Source of the DNA: Chlorobium sp.
GTDB lineage: Bacteria > Bacteroidota > Chlorobiia > Chlorobiales > Chlorobiaceae
Direction of reading: 5' to 3'
Assembly (NCBI GenBank): GCA_005862225.1
Contig: SZXV01000003.1
Coordinates: 178,010-242,009, forward strand
Length of the DNA stretch: 64,000 bases
Part shown: positions 43,723 through 55,300 of the stretch, in pieces
Layout: each line of letters starts with the position of its first letter
Numbering within the stretch: position 1 is the first letter of the stretch
The notes under the pieces: model-generated
The model's input: the letters and a program-made list of their open reading frames with translations, nothing else
Databases searched by the model: none
What the model was told of the DNA's origin: nothing
Position numbers and translations under genes: made by a program

Positions 43723-45105
43723 CTACATCACCAGCTCAAACTTCTCTTCAAGCGCGTCACGATCCTGGCGATCCATGATGGCATTCAGAATCTTTTCAAC
43801 CAGTCTCAGGCTGCCGCTGTACCCGACATTCGGGAAGTAGCTGTGGCCGATTCGGTCGAGGATCGGAAAGCCGAACCTGATGAAGGGAATATCTTCGTCA
43901 CGGGCCATGTACTTGCCGTAGGTGTTTCCGATCAAAAGGTCAACCGGTTCGTTCTTCATCCACTGGTGCAGCAGGAACATGTCGGCCTGAAGTCCACTCT
44001 TGAAGTTTGTTTCCGGTGACCTCTCATCAAGAAGCTGGCGCATCTGCTTCTCAAACCGCTGGCCGGGTGTTCCGCTGACGATATGAACAGGTTTCATATT
44101 CAGGTCGAGCAAAAATTCGGTCAGTGGAAGAAGCTGATCCGGATCGCCGAAGAGAGCCACTCGTTTTCCGTACAGATACTGTTCCATGTCGCCCATCACA
44201 TCAACCAGTCTTCCTCTTTCTGTTGTTATCTCATCGGGGACTGATATATCTGCCACCTGGCTGAGCGCCATGATGAAGCGGTCAGTTGCTGTGAGGCCGA
44301 TTGGTATGTCGATCGTTTCAAACGGCACTTTGCACTTTTTCTCCAGCGCTATTGCTGCCGGTTCAGCGCTGATGCTTCCGAGCGCCAGTGAAGCGATGCT
44401 GTCGCCGCTGCTCTTCAGCTCGTCAATCGTTGTGCCGCCTTTTGGATAAAAGATATGCTTGCCCGTTTGCGGTGCATCAAGAACGTCTGAAGTATCTGGA
44501 AAGATCACAATATTGACGCCCATAACACTGGCAAGGCGTTTGATTTCGCGCATATCCGAAGGCTCCATCCATCCGGCAATAATGTTGAACTGGTTCTTTT
44601 TGACACCAGTTGACTCTGCGAATTGTGATGCCATGCCGGCAACCATGTTGGCGTAACCGGTGATGTGCGAACCGACAAAGCTCGGTGTACTGGCATAAAT
44701 CACATATTTGCCTTCAGGGATTTTCCCGTCATCGCTTGCTTTTTTTGTGATCTGCTGCAAGTCGTCACCGATAGTTTCACTGAGGCAGGTTGAGTGCACC
44801 GCAATGATGTCGGGGTCATAGACCGCGAAGATGGTATCGATGGCAGCAAGAAGGTTTGCCTGGCCACCGAACACCGAAGCTCCTTCGGTGAACGAACTTG
44901 TTGCCGCCATAACAGGCTCTTTGTAGTGGCGGGTCAGGGTGCTCCTGTGGTAGGAGCAACACCCTTGTGAACCATGGCTGTGAGGCAGACAGCCATGAAT
45001 ACCGAGCGCAGCATACATGGCGCCGATCGGCTGGCAGGTCTTTGCCGGGTTGATCGTCAGCCCTTCGCGCACTTTAACCTCTTTTGATGTGTGTCGTAAT
45101 AGCAT
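43723..45105 (-). CDS. nifK: Nitrogenase molybdenum-iron protein beta chain
   Basis: Beta subunit of MoFe protein, sharing the P-cluster with NifD. 460 aa, the shorter form lacking the N-terminal extension of proteobacterial NifK. P-cluster ligands and motif regions: TINPAKTCQPIGAMYAALGIHGCLPHSHGSQGCCSYHRSTLTRHYKEP, VHSTCLSETIGDDL and the C-terminal FGFPILDRIGHSYFPNVGYSGSLRLVE. The short form paired with a long NifD is the arrangement found in green sulfur bacteria, clostridia and methanogens. Lies 27 bp after nifD. Confidence 0.97.
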   Translation of the reverse strand: MLLRHTSKEVKVREGLTINPAKTCQPIGAMYAALGIHGCLPHSHGSQGCCSYHRSTLTRHYKEPVMAATSSFTEGASVFGGQANLLAAIDTIFAVYDPDIIAVHSTCLSETIGDDLQQITKKASDDGKIPEGKYVIYASTPSFVGSHITGYANMVAGMASQFAESTGVKKNQFNIIAGWMEPSDMREIKRLASVMGVNIVIFPDTSDVLDAPQTGKHIFYPKGGTTIDELKSSGDSIASLALGSISAEPAAIALEKKCKVPFETIDIPIGLTATDRFIMALSQVADISVPDEITTERGRLVDVMGDMEQYLYGKRVALFGDPDQLLPLTEFLLDLNMKPVHIVSGTPGQRFEKQMRQLLDERSPETNFKSGLQADMFLLHQWMKNEPVDLLIGNTYGKYMARDEDIPFIRFGFPILDRIGHSYFPNVGYSGSLRLVEKILNAIMDRQDRDALEEKFELVM

Positions 45106-45132
45106 AATTCAATAGTCTCCGTTTTCCAATCA

Positions 45133-46773
45133 TTACTGTGTCACGTAAGTGGCTGCAAGTCCTGCGCCTTTTCCATTTCCCGCCTTTTCCCATGGGGCCT
45201 TGATTAACTTCCAGACCGGGTTGTTGACCATGCGGTCGATGTCTTTGTAGAAGTTTACTGCACCTTCAAAACCAGTGTAAGGTCCGCCGTAGTCATAGCT
45301 GTGAAGCTGTTTCAGCGGAATTCCCATCTTCTGTACCACATATTTTTCCTTGATTCCAGCACAGAAAATATCCGGCTTGTAGATCTCAATCAGCTTTTCA
45401 GACTCATAGTGGCTGAGGTCATCAACAACCAGCGACTTTTTCGTCATCTGCTTCATCATCCCCTCATAACCATTGATCTCAAGTCCCTTCTCTTTCAGTG
45501 CTTCAAGTTCAGCCTCTGTTTTTCTCGGGTTGTAAAGCTCGGGATCAGCGACTATCTTCAGCTCCTCAATATTCTTGCTGTCAGCATCGACCTTGATCTT
45601 CGGCAGTACATCACGTCCTTCATAGTCATCACGGTGAGCGAACTCATACCCTGCGGCTACCGTTGTCATTCCCAGCTCGGTAAAGAGATCCTGGTAATGG
45701 TGAGCACGTGAGCCTCCGACAAAGAGCATGGCGGTTTTTCCAGTGGTTCTCGGACGGATTTCGTCAATGATTGCTTTCACCTTTGGCATCTCTTCGGCAA
45801 TAAGCTCTTCAATGCGAGCTTTGAGTTCCTCATCGCCAAAGTATTCACCAATTTTTCTCAGTGACTTTGCCGTCGATTCGGCACCGACAAAGTTGACCTT
45901 CATCCATGGAATACCGTACTTGGTCTCCATCATATCACCCATATAGTTGATTGAACGGTGACAGAGAATCACGTTGAGATCAGCGGTGTGTGAATTTTCA
46001 ATCGCACCCACCGTTGAGTTGCCACTGAATGAGGCAACCAGCGTAATGCCGACTTTTTCAAAAATCCGTTCAATCTCAAAAGCATCGCCGCCAATGTTAT
46101 ATTCACCAAGCAGGTTCAGTTTGAACTTTCCTTTGCTCGGGGTATTGTCGCGCCCAACCATGTGCTTGAAGACGCCGTTGTTGGCAATGTGGTGACCTGC
46201 CGACTGGCTGACACCCCTGTACCCTTCACAACTGAAGCCGAAAACGTTGCAGTCGCCAAACTTCTCTTTCATCTCTCTTGCCGCAGCGTGAACATCATCT
46301 CCAATCAGACCAACCGGACAGGTCGAAAAGATCGCGATAGATTTTGGGTGAAAGAGGTCATAAGCCTCCTGGATCGCAATTTTCAGCTTCTTTTCACCGC
46401 CAAAAACGATATTCTCCTCCTGCATATCAGTCGAGAAACAGTAAGGGATGTAGTTCGCATCCATCAGCGTCTCTGGTTTCGTCTGGTTACGCCGGGTCAG
46501 CCAGGCATAAAAACTGCATCCGATCGGGCCATGCACAATGTTGACAATGTCACGGGTAGGTCCGAGCACCACACCTTTACAGCCGGCATAAGAGCATCCA
46601 CGCTGCGTGATGATTCCCGGAACGGTACGCACGTTAGCCTGAACTTCGGGAATGATCTCGGGATCGTTGATCACAATCGATTTGGCCCGTTTTTTTGCCA
46701 CCTTGGCCGGGTATTTTTGTATCAGCTCCTCCCTGACTTGGGCCGGATCTGGAATAATTCTGTTCGCCTCCAT
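45133..46773 (-). CDS. nifD: Nitrogenase molybdenum-iron protein alpha chain
   Basis: Alpha subunit that holds FeMo-co. 546 aa, about 60 longer than the proteobacterial form because of an insertion in the second half (around residues 385-440, rich in acidic and lysine residues). P-cluster ligands are in RGCSYAGCKGVVLGPTRD and VHGPIGCSFYAW; CPVGLIGDDVHAAA follows; the FeMo-co ligand region has SYDYGGPYTGFEGA with the conserved His just before it (LKQLHSYDYGG). The insertion plus short NifK suggests group III type nitrogenase. 39 bp from nifI2. Confidence 0.97.
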   Translation of the reverse strand: MEANRIIPDPAQVREELIQKYPAKVAKKRAKSIVINDPEIIPEVQANVRTVPGIITQRGCSYAGCKGVVLGPTRDIVNIVHGPIGCSFYAWLTRRNQTKPETLMDANYIPYCFSTDMQEENIVFGGEKKLKIAIQEAYDLFHPKSIAIFSTCPVGLIGDDVHAAAREMKEKFGDCNVFGFSCEGYRGVSQSAGHHIANNGVFKHMVGRDNTPSKGKFKLNLLGEYNIGGDAFEIERIFEKVGITLVASFSGNSTVGAIENSHTADLNVILCHRSINYMGDMMETKYGIPWMKVNFVGAESTAKSLRKIGEYFGDEELKARIEELIAEEMPKVKAIIDEIRPRTTGKTAMLFVGGSRAHHYQDLFTELGMTTVAAGYEFAHRDDYEGRDVLPKIKVDADSKNIEELKIVADPELYNPRKTEAELEALKEKGLEINGYEGMMKQMTKKSLVVDDLSHYESEKLIEIYKPDIFCAGIKEKYVVQKMGIPLKQLHSYDYGGPYTGFEGAVNFYKDIDRMVNNPVWKLIKAPWEKAGNGKGAGLAATYVTQ

Positions 46774-46811
46774 GGAACTCTCTCCGTTTACACCTGTTAA
46801 ATATTTATTCT

Positions 46812-47189
46812 TTAGTTCAGAGCAGTATCGCCCTCTTCGCCTGTTCTTACCCTGATGGTTTCAAGAATCGGGGTTACAAAAATCTTGCCATCACCCGGTT
46901 TTCCTGTCTGATTGGTCTGGATAATGGTGTCGATTGCTGTTTTACATAATTCATCAGGGACGACAACCGTAACAATTCGCTTCGCAACCAGCCTTGGTGC
47001 ATTGCCGAGCTGCGCAATTGCTTCTGGATGACCAGCTTCGGCGCCCCTGAGAATGTCGTAATGAACCTGTCCCTTGCCGCGCCCCATCACTCTGCCGGTG
47101 GCCGTGAAAGCCGGGATACCTGCGTCGATAAGCGCCTTTTTGGTCGCGTTCACTTTGTTGATCCGTATGACTGCAATAATCTCTTTCAT
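46812..47189 (-). CDS. nifI2: Nitrogen regulatory PII-like protein NifI2
   Basis: PII-family protein that, with NifI1, binds dinitrogenase and switches it off when ammonium rises (2-oxoglutarate low). 125 aa. IIAVIRINKVNATKKALIDAGIP at the start, the T-loop region (GRGKGQVHYDILRG, longer and different from GlnB), VVPDELCKTAIDTI and the end GDGKIFVTPILETIRVRTGE. Located between nifH and nifD as in archaea, clostridia and green sulfur bacteria. One base separates its start from the nifI1 stop. Confidence 0.94.
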   Translation of the reverse strand: MKEIIAVIRINKVNATKKALIDAGIPAFTATGRVMGRGKGQVHYDILRGAEAGHPEAIAQLGNAPRLVAKRIVTVVVPDELCKTAIDTIIQTNQTGKPGDGKIFVTPILETIRVRTGEEGDTALN

Positions 47190-47543
47190 TCAAGCCTCCT
47201 TTACTGGGAGCGATGGATCGATTTCCTGCTCGCCGGTGCTTATGGTATAAACCTCTTCAACGGCGGATACAAAGATCTTGCCATCGCCAAATTTTCCTTC
47301 CGGGCCCGATTTTGCATTATCAAGGATTGCCCGAACAACAAAATCTTTATCGGTATTCGGAACCACCGTGAACAACATCTCTTTTGGGATTTCATCATAG
47401 ACCACGTCACCGACTCGGAGGCCGCGTTGTTTGCCGCGTCCAACCACCGAGATTTTTGTGATAGAGGGATAGCCAGCATCAAGCAATCCCTGCATGACAT
47501 CATACACCTTTTCTGGTCTGACGATTGTTCTGATCATTAACAT
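47190..47543 (-). CDS. nifI1: Nitrogen regulatory PII-like protein NifI1
   Basis: Partner of NifI2 in post-translational nitrogenase switch-off. 117 aa from ATG 47543; a second ATG two codons later (47537) is equally possible. The core shows IRTIVRPEKVYDVMQGLLDAGYPSITKISVVGRGKQRG and GDGKIFVSAVEEVYTISTGE, and lacks the Tyr51 uridylylation site context of GlnB, in line with regulation by 2-oxoglutarate and ATP/ADP. Follows nifH by 18 bp. Confidence 0.93.
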   Translation of the reverse strand: MLMIRTIVRPEKVYDVMQGLLDAGYPSITKISVVGRGKQRGLRVGDVVYDEIPKEMLFTVVPNTDKDFVVRAILDNAKSGPEGKFGDGKIFVSAVEEVYTISTGEQEIDPSLPVKEA

Positions 47544-47561
47544 CTCTCTTTACTCCTTTTT

Positions 47562-48398
<837 letters not shown>

Positions 48399-48472
48399 TT
48401 AGGTTATCGTTGCCTTTATCGTCAAATATTCAGGCTTTTTTCATTGTCGCCCTGAATAGTTATGCTTTTATT

Positions 48473-48490
48473 AAGCAAGATGCGTGCCAA
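48473..48490 (-). promoter_or_regulatory. Sigma-54 (-24/-12) promoter of nifH
   Basis: The minus strand reads TTGGCACGCATCTTGCTT from 48490 to 48473, an exact fit to the sigma-54 consensus TGGCACG-N4-TTGC. With the -12 GC about 90 bases from the nifH ATG, the leader would be roughly 75 bases. Sigma-54 dependence implies an enhancer-binding activator; I could not find a NifA-type TGT-N10-ACA site in the next 150 bases. Confidence 0.85.
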
Positions 48491-49313
48491 AGTTTCGGTT
48501 TTTCGGAAAAGTTTTTTGAGAAAAAAGGAGATGATGCCCTCAAAGCCGCATGGCTAAAGGGGTTTATTTTTTTACGGAGAGGCTGTTTTTATAAAGCAGG
48601 CGGATGATTAATTTTCGTGTGGCAGATTCTCTGTGTTGCGCAAAGCTACGGATATGTAGAAAGATGCTGAAAATTACATTATTGTAGGGCACTTGTAGAT
48701 TTTCAACGACTTTTTTTGAGGACGTTATTCTCTTCGATGAATCTTCGGGCGAGGCAAGAACGAATATTTTTTGCAACGAACAGTTTTTCCCAAAGAACTG
48801 CGCTTGTGATGCGCTGACAAAGTCCTGGCTGCATACGAGCAGACTCGGGGTTTTCTGGCGTGTCCATTGTTTGAAGACAAGGTAATCAATACTTTTTATT
48901 ACGCAGGGAGCGCATCGCAAGTTTGGCGGGAAACTTCACTTTTATTGCATAAAGTCGTTTGTCCGTGATCTCCGCTGTAGGCAGCACGACAATCCAGGAA
49001 TTTCTCTGAAGTGATAAGACCTGTTTGCAAGTGAATCGCTATGCCGAAGAGGAGGTGAAGCAAAATATGAAGGGACTCAGCGCCGAAAATATTGTTAGCG
49101 TAATAATAAACTTCTGTTTGTTGGATACATTGCAACTTTTATGAAAACCATCACATTACAAATTATTCTTTCTAATGATCTAATTCCCTGCCAATATTTG
49201 TGAAGTAAGTTAACCTTCTTCTAAAACCAGATGCCCCACTGCATGAGTTGGGGGTCTTTAATTTATTTATAGGTGTTTTTATTGTCGCGAGAGTATAAAA
49301 TCAGGAAGCAAAA
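48491..49313. other. Divergent intergenic region, nifH / giant adhesin
   Basis: About 820 bases without a confident gene. A 118-codon minus-strand frame (48564-48920) contains plausible protein-like sequence (ASQAQFFGKNCSLQKIFVLA) but no start signal or family match and may be a relic. Near the right end is the second copy of the dispersed hairpin (49218-49256). AGGAAG at 49302-49307 is the ribosome site of the next gene. Confidence 0.45.
49218..49256 (+). repeat. Dispersed hairpin element, copy 2
   Basis: 39 bases starting CTTCTAAAACCAGATGCCCC, the same length as the copy at 7165-7203. The stem is CCCCA/TGGGG, where copy 1 has CCCCG/CGGGG, a compensated change. Located about 60 bases upstream of the giant gene. 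It is followed by TCTTTAATTTATTTAT, so it could also end a transcript on the + strand. Confidence 0.5.
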
Positions 49314-52300
49314 ATGTTTAATGATATCGCAACTATGTATAGTCTCATTGTGTCACAAGAATTGATTATTGCTGATGGTTCGGTTCCAGAAATTCTTGCC
49401 TTGTTGCAAGGTGCGAAGGTTCCTGCGATTGCTCTGGCCAGGGCAGAAGATGCCTTGCAGGCCATTACCATTGCGCTGACTGGTGAAGAGGTTGAAACCT
49501 TGCACATTCTTGCCCATGGATGCTGTGAGGGTTTTTCTCTCTGCGGACAATGGGTTGATGAAAAAGCCTTGCGCGAATCGGCGCATCTGCTGGCGCAGTG
49601 GCGCGTTAAGCGTATTGCCCTTTGGAGTTGTGAGGTTGGGCGGAATGGTGTGTTCATTGAGACTCTGGGACAGCTTACCGGAGCCGAGGTGTTTGCATCG
49701 GAAGAGCCACTGGGTTGGTCTCCAGTATCGGGGGATCGGCACTGGCACCTTGCGAGTCAAGAGAATTCATCGGTGTTGACACCGTGCCATGCGCTTAGCG
49801 AGGCGAATCTCTTGAGCTGGGATTATCAGCTCAGTTCACTGGAATCGGAGAGTGATTCCCTGAACTCTACAGGTGTTGTTCGTGCGGTGGCTGATGCCCG
49901 AGAGATTCTTTTTATTGAAAGCGCGGTAGCGGATAAAGCCACTCTTATCGCTTGTACCAAAGAGGGTGTTGAAATTGTTATCCTTGATGCTTTTGGTGAT
50001 CCATGGGAGCAGATGACCGGGATTATAACGCAACATCAGAACCTGACGGCCATTCATCTTGTCTCCCATGGCAGCGAGGGCGACATCATTCTTGCTGGCA
50101 AGGCCTACGGTTCAGGCGCTGAAGGGTTGCAGGCTGAGTCGTTCTATCTCTCACAATGGCAGAGTCACCTGACGCAGGATGCCGACATTCTGCTTTATGG
50201 ATGCAGTGTTGCTGCGGGTAGTGATGGGCAATTGCTGATTGATACCTTGGCACGGTTGACGCAAGCTGATGTTGCTGCGTCGGATGACCCGACAGGCGCG
50301 GCTGCGCTGGGTGGCGACTGGGTGCTGGAGTATCAGACCGGCGCGATTGAAGCATCAGTACTCAGTTTTACAAACTACGCGAATGTTTTTGGGGCTATCA
50401 CTGGTACTGCCGGAAACGACACTCTTACTGGAACAACATCTGTGGACACGATTACTGGTGGAACAGGTGCGGACACCATGACCGGTTTGGCTGGTGTGGA
50501 TGTTTTTAATTTTGCTGCTGGGGATAGCGCCCTTACAATTGGTGGTACGGGTACGAGCGGGACTATTTCAGGCTATGATGTTATTACAGATTTTTCGCCA
50601 GGAACAACGGCAAGTGCCAGTGAGAAAATTGGTTTTAGCGGCGCTGCCGTTGCAACAAATACGACAGGTACCAACGGAACCGATTCAGCATTAAAACTTA
50701 ATACAAATGCTGTTGTAGCTTCTCATAGTATTACTAATGGAATTGTTACGTTTGATGATGCGAATATTTTCAGTAGTGCGGTTAGCCTTGCTTCTCTTGC
50801 AGATGTTGCGGCTGTTGTGCAGTATTTGCAGGCAAACGATATAGGTACCACTGGCTCAAGCGTTGCGTTTCGTGCAACGATCAGTGGGGTCAAACATACG
50901 TTCTTGTTTATACAAGGCACTATTGATGGCAGCACCAATAACAAGGATGTCCTTATTGATCTTCAAAATGTTGCGGCGGACAGTATTTCAACATTAGGGC
51001 TTACCGATCAACTGGCAGTGCTGGATACGACGGCGCCCAGTGCTCCGAGCATAACCAGTGTTACCGATGATGTGGCACTGTTCACAGGGACGGTGAGTAG
51101 CGGTGGCATTACCAATGACAGCACGCCAACGGTGCGCATCAGCTTGACAGGCACAGGCGCGGTGGCTAATGATACAGTTCAACTCTACAACAACAGTTCT
51201 ACTCTTGGAAGTTCAGTTACTTTGACCAGCGGGGATATCACAGCAGGTTACAAGGATATCACCACCTCATCTTTATCGGATGGAACTTATGTTCTGAATG
51301 CCAAAATCACTGATGCCTCCGGTAACGCCAGCGCAGCTTCCGCCAACGTTACAATTACCTTGGATACTACGGCACCCAGCGCTCCAGGCATAACCAGTGT
51401 TACCGATAATGTTGGAGCTACTCAGGGAGCAGTGAGCAGTGGTGGCAGCACCGATGACAGTACGCCGACGATGCGCATTAGCCTGATCGGCACAGGGGTG
51501 GTGGCTAATGATACGGTTCAACTGTACAATTATGCCTTGCCTCTTGGTAGTACGGTTACTTTGACCAGCGGTGATATCACTGCTGGTTACAAGGACATAA
51601 CGACATCAACGTTGTCGGATGCAACGTATGTACTGACTGCGAAAATAGTTGATCTTGCTGGGAACACGAGCAGTGCTTCGGCTGCACATACGATAACGGT
51701 TGAAACGGGCGCACCTACCCTTTCCACGTATTACCCGGCGGCAGCGGCAACCGGCGTTGTCAAGAATACCAATATCATTTTGCAGTTCAGTGAAAATATC
51801 CATGCCAATGGTGGTACGGTGACCTTGCAGCAAAACACTACGAATACATGGAAAATGACCCTTACCGCCGGAGCCTCATCCGGTTCGTTTTCGACGGGCA
51901 CGGGTACTTGGACCATCAGCGGAAAAACCCTGATTCTGGATGGTTCGACTACTCTGTCGAGTAGTAAATCCTATAATCTGGACATTTCCTCTTCTGCATT
52001 GACTGATCTTGCTGGTAATGCCTATGTCGGAATTACCTCGACGAGTTCGACAAACATCTATTTCACGACCGGCAGCAGTTCCGATTCGACAGCTCCGACG
52101 ACGACGATATCCTCGCTTGTCTTTTCTGCGGATACCGGAACAAGCGCGACTGACTTCATTACCAATAGCTCTGCGCAGAGCATCAGTGGAACATTGAGTG
52201 CAAACCTGGCTGCAGGTGAACTGGTTAAGGTGTCGCTAAACAACGGTACCACTTGGTCCGTTGCCAATGCTACAGTAGGAAGCACTGCATACACTTTGAC

Positions 52301-55300
52301 TGGTGTAACACTTACGGCGAGCAATACACTCCAAGTATGGGTAGAGGATGCTGCCGGTAACAAAGCTACGGTCAAGTCCCAAGCTTATATCCTCGACACC
52401 ACAGCACCCACGGTTAGCAGTGTCGCGGCTACAGGAACAGGGATCACAAATGGTGCCGGCACACTTGACGTGGGTAGTGTGGTGACCTTGACGCTCAATA
52501 CCAATGAGGCGGTAACCGTTAATACAACTGGTGGTACTCCCACGTTGACCCTGAACGATGGTGGTACGGCAACTTATTCGGGGGGAAGTGGTACGACGGC
52601 ATTGACGTTTACCCATACAGTGGCGAGTGGTCAAAGCACGTCAGATCTTTCGGTTACTGCATTTAACGTGAACGGAGCATCAATGTTTGATGCTGCTGGA
52701 AACACATTAAATAGTGCAGGCGCTGTCACGAATCCTGCTGGAACATTGGTTGTTGACACTACACCGTTGACCGCAAGTATTACCGCTGTTACCCCCGATC
52801 CGCGCAATACTAATGCTGGTACGGTCAATATACTCTTCACCAAAGTAGCTACCGGTGTTGATATTACTGATTTTACGTTGACCCGAGACAGCAACAATGT
52901 TGATATTAGCACGGCAGTGTTTTCAGGTAGTGGCTCAAGTTACAGTATCAACCTCACCAACTTTACGGTGGCTGAAGGTGCTTATGTTTTTACTCTCAAG
53001 AGCAGCGGCACAGGTATTAAAGACAGCCGTAATAATGATATTTCAGGTGGTGCCACAGAGAACTTCACTGTTGATACTACGCCGCCCACGGCCAGCATTA
53101 ACGCGATCAGTGCGATCAGCACCGACAGCGATTTTGGCACTGCAACCGACTTTATCACAATCACTGCCAATCAGACGGTTACAGGCACCTTTACCGGTTC
53201 GCTCAATGCTGGCGAGAAGTTCCAGATATCCGCTGATGGCGGTTCAATCTGGGTGGATGCGACGGCTGGTTCAGGCACCTGGAGCGCGGCAGGTGTTACT
53301 CTCTCCAGCGGCACATGGACCTTGAGTTCGCGTACTCTCGATCCGGCAGGAAATGCGTTGGCAGGGGCAGCGCATGAATATACCCTTCAGGTGCCAGCGC
53401 CATATTCGATCGTCAGGCAAAGCCCGACCTTCTCGACAACCAATGCAGACGTGGTGAACTTTCGGGTGACGTTTACCACTGCAATGCAAGGAGTGGTTGG
53501 CACCGATTTCAACTTGACGCCCGGTTCCCTTGACGGGGCGACTGTGCAATTGGTAACACCGGTTGCAAGCAGCAACGGTACCCAATATGATGTTCAAGTT
53601 GGTGGATTGGCTGGCAGAACAGGTACGGTGAATCTCGACATTGCGGCAGCCAATACCATTAAAGAACTTTCGAGTGGTCACTCGCTAAGCAGCCTGATAC
53701 CAAGCAGCGGTATTGACGAAACCTTTACCGTTGACCACTCTATTTTACCGGCAACGCTTGCCATCAGTTTGGATGCCGGTGGTTCTGCGAGCGATTTTAT
53801 TACCTCCGATACCTCGCTGATTTTCAGTGGCACCACCGAAGCTGGCAACTATGTGCATCTTATTCTCAAGAACAGTAACGATGCTACAGTTTTCAGTACT
53901 GATGCCACAGTCGTTGGGACAAGCTGGAGCTATGATCATACCTTTTCATCGCTTCCTGCTGGCAGCTATCTTTTGTCGCTTATCACGAGTGACCAAGCCG
54001 CCAATACCGCCACCACAACCCAGAGCATCATTATTGATAACAGCGCGCCGGTGATGTCGAGTGCGTCGGTGGATGGCACAATACTGACACTCACCTATAC
54101 TGATGACACTAACCTTGATGCCGTCAATACGCCATTATCAGGTGCATTTACCGTTAAAGCCAACGGAAGTACAACGCTGACTGTCAATGCTGTACAGGTC
54201 AACGCTTCAGCTAAAACCGTTACCCTTACGCTGGCATCCTCGGTTGCTGCGACTGATACCATGACGGTAACGTATGCTGATCCTGGAGGAAGCGCCGCCA
54301 TTCAGGATATGGCTGGTAATCATGCTGTTTCTATAAGCACCTTCTCGTGCACCAATCTCAGCAGTGCAACCGATCAGGCGCCAGTGATCAGCAATGTTTC
54401 CGGAGCAACCTGGTTTAACAAGGGAGATAACCCGATTCAGGTGTTTGATGTTACAACGCGGCCAACGATTACCGATGTTGATGATAGTTACATAGAAAGC
54501 GCGTCAGTAACCATTACCAATCATCAATCAGGGGATGTTCTCAGTGTTTTGGGAACTCTTCCCACCGGTATTACCGCAGGAACGTACGATGCCGCCACTG
54601 GTCTGCTCAAGCTCACCGGTCATGCCCTGATTGCCGACTATCAGAATGCCCTCTCATTAGTTCGTTTTGCCAATACAACAGGTACGGCGATAGATACAGA
54701 TCGTACGATTACTCTGACAGCAAACGATGGGCAAAAAGATTCCGCTGCTGTAACTCGAACCATGCGCGTGCTTGGTCCTGAATTTTCTACCACTGCGTCG
54801 GTTGTCTCGTTTATGGTGGGTAATGCCACCGGTACTACCGCAATGGATTTGTCGGGCGTTAATCTGGTTACCGGTACAATTCTCTATAATGCAAAAGACT
54901 TTTACGCAAATACCACGAATGCTTTGGGATTCAGTCCGGTGGATGGTCACCTCTATGCTGTTGACAATGTTACGCATAACATAATTCGGATCAATTCCGA
55001 TTACTCGGTCAGCGTCATGTCAGCCGCTTTTGCGGGCGGGAATTCTCCGACAGCAGCTCTGGGGCTTTATGCTGCGGATATCAACTCCTCCGGGGTTATG
55101 TATCTCATCAGTGGCACAAAAGCCTACCGTTTTGATGTTAATCCCTCTTCGAGTACCTATTTGACCTGGCTTGCTCCATTGACGGTAGGCAATACCGGGA
55201 CAGTGGATCTTGCCTTTAACCCTGTTGACGGGCAGATATATGCTGCGACCAGTCATCTCTGGAGAATCAATCCGGTAAGCGGTGCAACCACTGATCTTGG

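Noticed and set aside
48564..48920. 118-codon minus-strand frame upstream of nifH
   Set aside because: A few protein-like stretches but no start signal or family; it lies across the expected regulatory region. Could be a relic.
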